Assembly (NCBI RefSeq): GCF_009362785.1
Contig: NZ_WHNQ01000016.1
Location: 1-64,000, forward strand
DNA length: 64,000 bases
Direction of reading: 5' to 3'
Source: Paraburkholderia atlantica
GTDB lineage: Bacteria; Pseudomonadota; Gammaproteobacteria; Burkholderiales; Burkholderiaceae
Positions 56,751-64,000 of the stretch are shown one piece after another; the first letter of the stretch is position 1; every line of letters starts with the position of its first letter. The notes below the pieces were generated by a model, which saw only the letters and a list, made by a program, of their open reading frames with translations, did not search any database and was not told the origin of the DNA. The translations under genes and the position numbers were made by a program.

Positions 56751-59206
56751 AGAAGAGCCTGAAGCGCCGCTCGATCCAGGAGATCGCCCCGTGGGCGACG
56801 ATGGTCACGCCCGAACTGATCCTCGACAAGGACGGGTCGCTCCTGACCGTCTATACGTTCGAAGGCGTGGACGCCGACAGCCCGAACGCCTCCGATATTT
56901 CGGCCGCGCGCGACAACCTGGATCATGCCTGCAAGAATTTCGACCACCGGATCACGGCGTGGTGGAAGCTCTCGCACCGGCGCGTCAAGGGGGACATCGG
57001 TGGGACATTCGGTTCCTCGATGGACGCGCGTGTCGACGAAATCAACCGCGCTCATGTCGCGAGCGGCCGGTACTTCCGCAACACGCATTCGCTCGCACTC
57101 GCCTTCACGCCCGAGACCGGCGTCAACAAGATCTTCGAGAAGGTCGCGTATCACATGACGGTGGGCGGCAAATCGATGCCGCTCGCGATCTTCGAGACGA
57201 TCAAGGACTCGGTGCTTGCGCGCAGTGCCTTCGCCTTTGATATCGAGCGGCTGACGTCTGACATCAAGCGGTTCGAAGGCGTGATCGATGCGTTCAACGG
57301 TGGTGTCACGCGACTGAGGATGAAGCGCCTGCAGTTGCAGCACGCGCTCGCGTTCCTTCATCAGGCGGCCAATCCGTCGGTGCCGCCTCGGCGCGTGCGG
57401 TATCCCGTCACGATGCTCGATACGCACCTGACGGAAAGCGAAGTCACGATCGGTGCCGACACGCTGATGTTCGAATCGGCGCACGGCAAACGGTACGCGA
57501 AGATCATCGCGGTCAAGGAGTGGATGGGCTTTCAGGAGGCGGCGCTCGACGTGCTCGCGGAAGTCGACGCCGAACTGGACGTGTGCGTGATGTTCCGCTT
57601 TCTGGACACAACGAAGGCAAGCGCGTACATCGAGAAGATTCGCAAGTTTTACAAGGTCGCAGCGTTCAACCCCTGGTCGATCCTCAAGGCCTATTTCTCG
57701 AAAGAGGAGCAGAAAAACGACGAAGGCCGAGAGCGTCTCGCTGATGAAGCGGAAAAGGCGCTGGCGAAGCTCGTCGCGGACGGGCAGCAGTATGGCTTTG
57801 CGAACGTCTCGGTGATCGTCTATGGCGATACCATCGAGGAATGCGACGACGCCACGCGCGAAGTGATCGGCCGCATCGGCAACGCAGGCTTCGGCGTGAT
57901 CCTCGAGCGCGACAATCTGTTTGCCGCATGGCAGACGACCCTGCCGGGCCGGTGGGACCAGCAGAGGCGATTGCAGTTTGTCGAAACGCCGGCCGTGTCC
58001 GACATCGCCCCGGTGCGCAGCGTCTCGGAAGGCGACACGGTCAATGCGTGGCTCACGCAGCAGTCCGGCGAGAAGACCGGGCCGCTCACGATGCTGCCGA
58101 CGCGTCACAAGACGCTGCAGCGTGTGAGTCTGCACCATCCGGGCGGCAAGTCGCACGCGCTCGTGATTGGCCCGATCGGCGCGGGCAAGTCGATCTTCCT
58201 GAATTTCCTGGTGTCCCAGACCGGGCGCCACAAGGCGCGGCGAATCCGGTTCGACAAGGACCGCTCGACCCGCATCCCGACCCTGCTCGCGGGCGGACGG
58301 TTCGTCGACGCAACGGGGCGCTTTGAGGCCGGGACCTCGGTCAATCCGCTTTCGCTGCTGCACGATCCAAAGCACTTCCCGTACATCGCCGAGTGGCTGC
58401 AGATTGCGATCGAGGACGATGACTTCCGATGCTCGCCGCAACAGCAGCGCACGATCTTCGAGAAGGTCACAGTCATGGGAACAGGCTACCCGCGCGACCT
58501 CTGGACACTGTCCAACCTGAACGTGCTTCTGCCGATCGAGCTGCGCGAGCGGCTCGCCGTCTGGACCCAGGGCGAAAAGAATGGCCGGTTTTTCGACCAC
58601 GTCGACGATGCCTTCTCGCTGTCCGACGACATCTCGATCGAAATGGGCGACCTGTTCCAGAACTATCCGGTGGCCGCGGCGCTGTTCATGGATTACGCGT
58701 TCTACCGTATCGCGCAGTGGCTCGATGGCAAGCGCTATACGGTCATCGAGGTGGAGGAGGCGGGCTTCTTCTTCCAGTATCCGCGCTTCTATCAGCGGCT
58801 GGAAATCTGGGCGGTCACGATCCGCAAGCTGAATGCGACGCTACTGCTCGCGACGCAGTCGCTCTCCCAGGTGGCGCGGATTCCGAACTTCGAAATTCTC
58901 AAGGAAAACATTCCGAACATTTTCTATCTGCCCAACAAGGATGCGAAGAACAACCTGCATCTGTATCGCGACCTGTTCGGGCTGACGGAACACCAGATCG
59001 ACATGCTGGCCAACGCCGTGCCGAACCGCGATTACCTGTGGGTGACGCCGGACCAGACCCGCATGCTGCAGGCGAGCTTCCCGAAGGAAACGCTCGCGGT
59101 GCTGCGCTCGGACGGCCGCGCGCAGGCGGTGCTCGACAGGCACTACACGTCCGGCGCACCGGACTGGCGCGAGGCCTACGTGCGCGAAATGCTGACTCTC
59201 GACTAG
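56744..59206 (+). CDS. trbE: TrbE, VirB4-type conjugation ATPase
   Basis: 820 residues. Walker A VIGPIGAGKSIFLNFL (about 474-486), Walker B YTVIEVEEAGFFF (about 665-677), and the N-terminal VirB4 domain (TPELILDKDGSLLTVYTFEG). Largest energy-providing subunit of the transfer channel. Complete, in the expected order. Confidence 0.95.
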   Translation: MLKKSLKRRSIQEIAPWATMVTPELILDKDGSLLTVYTFEGVDADSPNASDISAARDNLDHACKNFDHRITAWWKLSHRRVKGDIGGTFGSSMDARVDEINRAHVASGRYFRNTHSLALAFTPETGVNKIFEKVAYHMTVGGKSMPLAIFETIKDSVLARSAFAFDIERLTSDIKRFEGVIDAFNGGVTRLRMKRLQLQHALAFLHQAANPSVPPRRVRYPVTMLDTHLTESEVTIGADTLMFESAHGKRYAKIIAVKEWMGFQEAALDVLAEVDAELDVCVMFRFLDTTKASAYIEKIRKFYKVAAFNPWSILKAYFSKEEQKNDEGRERLADEAEKALAKLVADGQQYGFANVSVIVYGDTIEECDDATREVIGRIGNAGFGVILERDNLFAAWQTTLPGRWDQQRRLQFVETPAVSDIAPVRSVSEGDTVNAWLTQQSGEKTGPLTMLPTRHKTLQRVSLHHPGGKSHALVIGPIGAGKSIFLNFLVSQTGRHKARRIRFDKDRSTRIPTLLAGGRFVDATGRFEAGTSVNPLSLLHDPKHFPYIAEWLQIAIEDDDFRCSPQQQRTIFEKVTVMGTGYPRDLWTLSNLNVLLPIELRERLAVWTQGEKNGRFFDHVDDAFSLSDDISIEMGDLFQNYPVAAALFMDYAFYRIAQWLDGKRYTVIEVEEAGFFFQYPRFYQRLEIWAVTIRKLNATLLLATQSLSQVARIPNFEILKENIPNIFYLPNKDAKNNLHLYRDLFGLTEHQIDMLANAVPNRDYLWVTPDQTRMLQASFPKETLAVLRSDGRAQAVLDRHYTSGAPDWREAYVREMLTLD

Positions 59207-59216
59207 GAAACCCACG

Positions 59217-59951
59217 ATGAAAATGATCCTTGGCCGCCTGACGCTTGCCGCAGGCCTGATGCTCGGTATGTCGCACGCTGCGTACGCCCAGTTCGCGGTC
59301 ATTGACGCGGCTAACCTCGCGCAGAACATCATCACTGCGGCGAAGGCCGTCAAGACCGAGATCTATCAGGACAGCAACATCGTCTACCAGTACCAGATGA
59401 TGGCAAACCAGCTGCTGCAGGCGACGAACCTCGACCCGTCTGCCATGAAGGCGCAATATGACCAGATCACGGGCGACATCAGCAAGTACACGCAGCTTAA
59501 AAGCACCCTGACTGACATGTACGGTGATCTCAACGAGGGCAGTCAGTGGATCAACCACGTCCAGACACTGATTTCCCGCTCGGGCAAGTCGAATTCGCAG
59601 TGGTTCTCCGACATGGCAACGCTCTACAACCAGCGTGATAACGAGGCCACGCGTCTGTTCCAGACAGGCAATGATGTCATGGTGCACGCCCAGACGCTGG
59701 CCAAACGCCGCCAGGAACTGCAGTCGCAGATGTCGCTCACGCCGACGCAACAGGCAACCGCTGAGATGACGACGCATTACCTGGACATTGTGTCGAGCCA
59801 GATGAGTGATCTGCTGCAGATGACGGCTGGCAAGCAGCAGCAGGATGCGCAGAAACAGTCGGTTGCCAACGAGGATGACCGGAACCGCTCGGCGGCCGCG
59901 AAAAGCTTCCTGGATCAACAGGACGCAGAACGCGCGTCCTATGGCTTCTGA
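59217..59951 (+). CDS. trbJ: TrbJ, VirB5-type protein
   Basis: 244 residues with a signal peptide (LTLAAGLMLGMSHAAYAQ), then the helical TrbJ body (NIITAAKAVKTEIYQDSNIV, YQYQMMANQLLQATNLDPSA, HYLDIVSSQMSDLLQMTAGK). Periplasmic; VirB5-like proteins sit at the pilus tip. Its stop shares a base with the trbL start. Confidence 0.9.
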   Translation: MKMILGRLTLAAGLMLGMSHAAYAQFAVIDAANLAQNIITAAKAVKTEIYQDSNIVYQYQMMANQLLQATNLDPSAMKAQYDQITGDISKYTQLKSTLTDMYGDLNEGSQWINHVQTLISRSGKSNSQWFSDMATLYNQRDNEATRLFQTGNDVMVHAQTLAKRRQELQSQMSLTPTQQATAEMTTHYLDIVSSQMSDLLQMTAGKQQQDAQKQSVANEDDRNRSAAAKSFLDQQDAERASYGF

Positions 59952-61009
59952 TGCGGGCAGGGCTGAACATGCTTCGCTATCTGAACCGGCTTTTTCTGAC
60001 GGTGCTGGTGCCGCTGTGTGTGTTCGCGTGTCCAGGGTTTGCGCTTGCAGACGAACCTACGACCCTGCCGGACGGCACCGTGGTGCCAGCGTCCAATACA
60101 CCCAGTCCGTCGAGCTCGGGCGCCACGGCTGCCTCGCTGGTCAAGCCGGGAGAACTTGGGCAGGCCAATGCGAATGCGATGGCGAAGCTCAACGCGATGT
60201 TTGCGGCGGTGGTCAGTGCCGCCGCTGATGCAAGCCAGAGCATCAGCCAGGAATCGGACAAGTTCGCCAGTGGCCTTGCCGTCATCACGATCGTGCTGGC
60301 CGCGATCCGCTTCGCCGCGACGAAAGACCCCGTCATGGCGTGGGTCGCGCTGTTCGAGGAACTCGGGATGCTCGGCATTTTTGCATCGTTCTACATCGGG
60401 TACGCGACCTGGGTGCCATCCTTCTACAAGTGGTTCGTGACACTGTCGTCAGAGATTGCCGGTGGCACGAACATGGGCAGTTCGGTCAGCATCATCGGCA
60501 ATGCCGCCAGCCAGCTTTTCGACTCGGTCATCAAGGCTTTCAAGGGTGCCGCATGGACCGAGTACATCTCGGTGCTGATCGGCGTCATTCCGCTCCTTCT
60601 TGCGTGGCTCGTCCTGTCGATCACGGCCGTCGTCTTCGTGTTCTACATCAACGTGGGGCAGTTGCAGTTCGCGTGCGGCGCGGTGATGGGCCAGATCGCC
60701 TTTGCGCTCGGATTCTCATCGTTCACGCGCAGCTACTTCAAGTCGTGGCTCGACTTCATGATCACCGCGGGCATGTATATGGTCGTGGCCGCCATCATGA
60801 TGAAACTCGTCACGGGCAGTCTGGTCAATGCGGTCCAGCTTGCGACCACGGCGGGGTTGACCACGTCACTCTCTGCCGGCTACGTCTTCGACCTTGCGTT
60901 TTTCGTGTTCCTGGTGTCGTTCGAGATTCCAAAAATCGCCGGAATGTTCGGGGGCGGCACCGGAGCAACCGGCGGGGCGCTGGCCAAACTGGCGAAGCCG
61001 CTGCTATGA
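59951..61009 (+). CDS. trbL: TrbL, VirB6-type membrane protein
   Basis: 352 residues. Signal-like N-terminus (FLTVLVPLCVFACPGFALAD), a Ser/Ala linker, then at least five hydrophobic helices (MWVALFEELGMLGIFASF-type segment, ISVLIGVIPLLLAWLVLSIT, FALGFSSF) and MVVAAIMMKLVTGSLV. Fits TrbL/VirB6, the inner-membrane channel part. The start could also be ATG 59969. Overlaps the next gene by ATGA. Confidence 0.9.
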   Translation: MRAGLNMLRYLNRLFLTVLVPLCVFACPGFALADEPTTLPDGTVVPASNTPSPSSSGATAASLVKPGELGQANANAMAKLNAMFAAVVSAAADASQSISQESDKFASGLAVITIVLAAIRFAATKDPVMAWVALFEELGMLGIFASFYIGYATWVPSFYKWFVTLSSEIAGGTNMGSSVSIIGNAASQLFDSVIKAFKGAAWTEYISVLIGVIPLLLAWLVLSITAVVFVFYINVGQLQFACGAVMGQIAFALGFSSFTRSYFKSWLDFMITAGMYMVVAAIMMKLVTGSLVNAVQLATTAGLTTSLSAGYVFDLAFFVFLVSFEIPKIAGMFGGGTGATGGALAKLAKPLL

Positions 61010-62298
61010 CCGCGCATACGCCTATGACCGAGGACGCGCTGATCGGCGAGTATCAGCGTCGCGTGGACCTGATTGCGCAGTGTGCGAACGAAGCCAGCCA
61101 GAGCGAGCTGGAGCGCAAGTGGCTCGCCGTGCTGCGCGCCTGCGCGTCGTGGTTCTCGTCGTTGCCACTGAGCCCGGATCTGTACCGCGAACCGGGCGGC
61201 GCCTTTCGCGCCACGATCGAGACCGCGTTCTACGCCATGCGGCTCGCTGGCGGCCAGAAGTTCGGCACCAATCTGCCTTCGGAAAAGCGCCGCCGCATCG
61301 AGCCGCAGTACAACCATGCGGTGTTTCTGGCCGCCGTGTGCTCGCGGCTTGACGAACCGTACCGCCATTTCGCCATCGAGCGGGACAGCGACCGTGCGCT
61401 GTGGAATCCACCGGTTCACGGTCAGTTCGGCCCGTGGCTGGCCGGATCGTCATATCGCCTCACCCGGCGCGACACCCCGCTGCCGGTCGAACGGATGCGC
61501 ACCGGCATGCTGGCCCAGCTGCTGGTGGGCTCCGGGCTGCTCGCCGGTCTCGACGCCGAGGTGCTCGCCGAACTCTTTGGCGCGATCAATCCGAACATGC
61601 GGCCGATCGAGGCCGAATCGCTGCTGCACAAGGTGGTCCGCCAGGGCGTGAGCACGGCCGACGAGTTTGACCGCAAGGCGCAGCGTGGTGTGTTCGCACC
61701 GGTGCAGTTTGCTGTGCCATCGGCCGTCCACGTCGCGGCCGAGCTGGAGCCAGTGTCATCGCCGGGAGCACCGGTACCAGGTGCGAGCGCGGCAGCACCA
61801 CACAATCCGCCCCCAACGTCGGCTTCCCCCGGTCCGACGGAAGCGCAGGCGGCGGCTGTTGTGACACCGGCAGGCATGACCGTCGAACCGTCGACGGGCG
61901 AAATTCTGTCCGCCACGCCTGCGGATACGCCAGTTGTGCCGTCGCGGGCACCAGTGTCCGCCGCGGTCGATCCGACCGCCATGCGCCCACTATCAACGAC
62001 GGCGAGTCAACCGAAGGCGTCGAACGCGCCGGCGTTCGATGAAGTCCTCAAGGGCGTGCCCGGGTCCGTGCGCGAATTTTTTCAGGCACTCAGTGAAGAC
62101 GTCGCCAGTGGCAAGGCGGCCGTGCAATGGACCGAAAAGGGGCTGGTCGTGCCCAAGCGGCTGATCGGCAGCTACGGCATCGCCGCCAGCACCCTTGTTG
62201 AACACATGCGCAAGCGCAGCCTGATGGTCGCCGATGCGCCAACCGAAGTCACCCTCGCGCCGCGCGCGGGACAACTCATACTCGCGAGCCCAGCGTGA
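61006..62298 (+). CDS. TraI_2/MOBH-like protein without the HD metal motif
   Basis: 430 residues from ATG 61006 in the trbL stop. The N-terminal 200 residues follow the TraI_2 relaxase layout (LAVLRACASWFSSLPLSPDL, GGAFRATIETAFYAMRLAGG, YNHAVFLAAVCSRLDEPYRH), but the His residues and the HD pair of MOBH relaxases are replaced. A long Pro/Ala/Ser linker follows. The C-terminal 80 residues (VREFFQALSEDVASGKAAVQ, GLVVPKRLIGSYGIAASTLV) match the winged C-terminal TraI_2 domain. It is probably a non-catalytic relaxosome or coupling subunit. Its stop overlaps the traD start. Confidence 0.7.
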   Translation: MTAHTPMTEDALIGEYQRRVDLIAQCANEASQSELERKWLAVLRACASWFSSLPLSPDLYREPGGAFRATIETAFYAMRLAGGQKFGTNLPSEKRRRIEPQYNHAVFLAAVCSRLDEPYRHFAIERDSDRALWNPPVHGQFGPWLAGSSYRLTRRDTPLPVERMRTGMLAQLLVGSGLLAGLDAEVLAELFGAINPNMRPIEAESLLHKVVRQGVSTADEFDRKAQRGVFAPVQFAVPSAVHVAAELEPVSSPGAPVPGASAAAPHNPPPTSASPGPTEAQAAAVVTPAGMTVEPSTGEILSATPADTPVVPSRAPVSAAVDPTAMRPLSTTASQPKASNAPAFDEVLKGVPGSVREFFQALSEDVASGKAAVQWTEKGLVVPKRLIGSYGIAASTLVEHMRKRSLMVADAPTEVTLAPRAGQLILASPA

Positions 62299-64000
62299 CC
62301 AGCTACATCAACCATTTCAGGCCAATCTACGAAGTTCGCGCAGCGGTGTTCTGGCTGGCGGCGATCGTGCTGTTGCCCATCTCGGGCATGCCCTATGGCT
62401 GGGCGTTCGCACTGGTCGCAATTGCGTTTCTGGCGCTGCGTTCCATGCAGATCTGGCGCGCACTGACTTTCCGCATGGCTATCTCGACCAAATGGCTGAC
62501 GACGCTCGAGGTGCCAAAGCTCCTTCAGATCCAGAAGCGGATGCGCACCGAAGCGAACTCGATGTATCTCGGCATCGGCTACGAGTGGACGCAGAAGCAT
62601 TGCCAGATCGCACATGACATCCTGCGCATGCCGACGACCGATATTCCCGGTCTGCCGCGCTGGCTCAACAGGACGAAAACCGGCCGCCGGATCGAAGAAG
62701 CCATCGAGGGCATGTTCGCGCCGAAAGACAGCATCCGCGATCGCATGCCGCAGGGCTCCTCATGGATTCACGGCATGGAGCCGAAAAAGGCGCTGGTGCC
62801 GTTTCACTACAAGGCGATGGGCGGTCACACCCTGGTTGGCGGCACGACGGGCGCCGGCAAGACCCGCACCTATGAGGTTATCTCCACCCAGGTCATTCAC
62901 CTCGGCGACGTGCTCATCATCGTCGACCCGAAGAACGACGCCGAGTGGAAGCGGCGCGTCGAGAAGGAATGCCAGCGCGCAGGCCGGAAGTTCCTGTACT
63001 TCAACCAGGCGAAGCCGTCCGAGTCGATCCGGCTGAACCCGATCGAAAACTGGTCGCAGCCGTCGGAAATCCCGAGCCGGATCGCCCAGCTGATGGAGGA
63101 GGGGCCGTTCCGGGACTTCGCTTTCCTGTTCATCGACCGTGCCGTGAAGGGCGAGCTCTACATCGGCGACAAGCCGACCCTGCGCTCGATCCTCAAGTAT
63201 GCGCAGTCGGGCATCACGTCGCTGCTCGAAAAGGCGTTAAAGCGCTTCTTCGTTGAACAGAATCTGCTCGACTGGGAGCAACAGGTCGCCACCGAAACGA
63301 CCCGGCAGGGTCAGCGCAACAATGCCGCCACGCTCGTCGACGGGATGATCGGGCTTTACAACGCCCAGTTCGCGTCGCAGGAGCGAGGCAACGAAGCGAT
63401 CGACGGGCTGATAGCCACGCACGTGCACGACCGCGAGCACTACATGCGCATCATCGCCTCGGCGCTGCCGCTGCTGCAGATGCTCGCCACGGGCGAGACG
63501 GGCCTGATGCTCGCGCCCAAGGCGGATGACTTCGACGACGAGCGCGAAATCTGGGATATCGACAAGGTCATCAAGCAGAAGGCCGTCCTGTACATGGGCC
63601 TCGATTCGTTGTCGAACAACATCGTGCAGAAAGCGATCGCGTCGATGATCCTGTCGGACGTGGCCGCGGTGTGCGGGTCCATCTATAACTTCTACGATTC
63701 GCCGCCCGAAGTGGTGCTGATCATCGACGAGATTGCAGAAGCGATCAACGAGCAGGTGATCCAGATTCTCAACAAGGGGCGCGGCGCTGGCTTCAAGGCG
63801 TTCGTCGCATTCCAGGCGCGAGCGGACCTGGAAGCGCGGCTCGGAAACGCCGCCAAAATGCTGCAGGTTTTGGGCAATCTGAACAACCAGATCATCCTAA
63901 GATTGGAAGACAGCGATACCGCGCAGTGGTTTTCCGACAAGGTCGGCGAGACCGCGATTCGCAACCTGACGCTCACAGGCAGTACGAGCACGGGCAGCGA
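62295..64000 (+). CDS. traD: TraD-type conjugative coupling protein (3' end outside window)
   Basis: Starts with GTG 62295 overlapping the previous stop (GTGA) and stays open to the window edge (568 codons seen). N-terminal membrane segment (VFWLAAIVLLPISGMPYGWA, FALVAIAFLALRS). Walker A VGGTTGAGKTRTYE (about 181-194), VLIIVDPKNDAEWKRR, Walker B VVLIIDEIAEAINE (about 472-485), and FVAFQARADLEARLGN. This is the TraD type of SXT/ICE-like systems that brings the relaxosome to the channel. The combination with Trb genes is described under findings. Confidence 0.92.
   Translation, partial: MTSYINHFRPIYEVRAAVFWLAAIVLLPISGMPYGWAFALVAIAFLALRSMQIWRALTFRMAISTKWLTTLEVPKLLQIQKRMRTEANSMYLGIGYEWTQKHCQIAHDILRMPTTDIPGLPRWLNRTKTGRRIEEAIEGMFAPKDSIRDRMPQGSSWIHGMEPKKALVPFHYKAMGGHTLVGGTTGAGKTRTYEVISTQVIHLGDVLIIVDPKNDAEWKRRVEKECQRAGRKFLYFNQAKPSESIRLNPIENWSQPSEIPSRIAQLMEEGPFRDFAFLFIDRAVKGELYIGDKPTLRSILKYAQSGITSLLEKALKRFFVEQNLLDWEQQVATETTRQGQRNNAATLVDGMIGLYNAQFASQERGNEAIDGLIATHVHDREHYMRIIASALPLLQMLATGETGLMLAPKADDFDDEREIWDIDKVIKQKAVLYMGLDSLSNNIVQKAIASMILSDVAAVCGSIYNFYDSPPEVVLIIDEIAEAINEQVIQILNKGRGAGFKAFVAFQARADLEARLGNAAKMLQVLGNLNNQIILRLEDSDTAQWFSDKVGETAIRNLTLTGSTSTGS

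Noticed and set aside
56732..58600. 622-residue minus-strand open frame
   Set aside because: Shadow of trbE, which has Walker A and B motifs.
1..64000. CRISPR array, tRNA or rRNA genes
   Set aside because: No regularly spaced direct repeats and no recognisable tRNA or rRNA sequence seen on reading.

Overview
The window looks like part of a large conjugative plasmid, or a plasmid-like integrative element, from the Burkholderiaceae (Burkholderia, Paraburkholderia or Caballeronia are the likeliest hosts). The reasons are the GC-rich beta-proteobacterial coding style, a complete PRTRC cassette, a Trb mating-pair operon, an IS66 remnant next to a large serine recombinase, and three copies of an intergenic repeat that I associate with Burkholderia. 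There is no rRNA, tRNA or CRISPR array, and no recognisable replication initiator or oriT.

Layout. 1-1,289: 3' end of a PilV-like shufflon minor pilin and a secreted protein. 1,382-8,489 (minus strand): CAP-domain lipoprotein, small membrane protein, stand-alone TnpB, then a regulatory operon that ends in a single-chain FlhD-FlhD-FlhC protein, and a NERD protein. 8,990-13,080 (plus): small proteins, SSB and a zinc-finger/TOPRIM primase. 13,153-15,055 (minus): two small membrane proteins and a ParM-like partition pair (PRTRC protein D plus a small partner) with three operator palindromes upstream. 16,209-23,700: an integrase with a Fis-like tail and accessory genes (Lar-like, Gp37/Gp68-like, secreted HNH, broken DUF1173 gene). 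23,774-28,256: an N6-methylase gene split by a 3.45-kb RIT element (three tandem tyrosine recombinases). 28,470-34,402: PRTRC operon (ParB, E, C, F, B, A, ThiF), which includes ubiquitin-like, E2-like, JAMM and E1-like proteins. 34,523-44,401: about a dozen mostly unknown plasmid genes, each with its own structured leader, ending in a MoxR ATPase / DUF3150-like / VWA-metallopeptidase module. 44,973-49,392: frameshifted serine recombinase and decayed IS66. 50,036-54,703 (minus): autotransporter, H-NS-like protein and an unknown protein. 54,974-64,000 (plus): trbB-C-D-E-J-L, a TraI_2-like protein and a TraD-type coupling protein cut by the window edge.

How the parts fit. PRTRC and the ParM-like pair are probably plasmid maintenance. 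Trb/TraD build the conjugation machine. SSB, primase and anti-restriction-type genes would help establishment in a new host. The FlhDDC chain resembles SetCD/AcaCD, the FlhDC-type activators of SXT-like ICEs and IncA/C plasmids, so it is a good candidate for the transfer master regulator.

Most striking are the regulatory layers that can be read directly from the DNA. (1) A plus-strand leader family has a -10-like box, a 5' GCGTC/GACGC hairpin, a second hairpin whose sequence varies while pairing is kept, and then mutually exclusive pairings that reach the ribosome-binding site. (2) A minus-strand promoter family has GACTTGACTT with a -10 exactly 15 bp after TTGACT at all seven sites.
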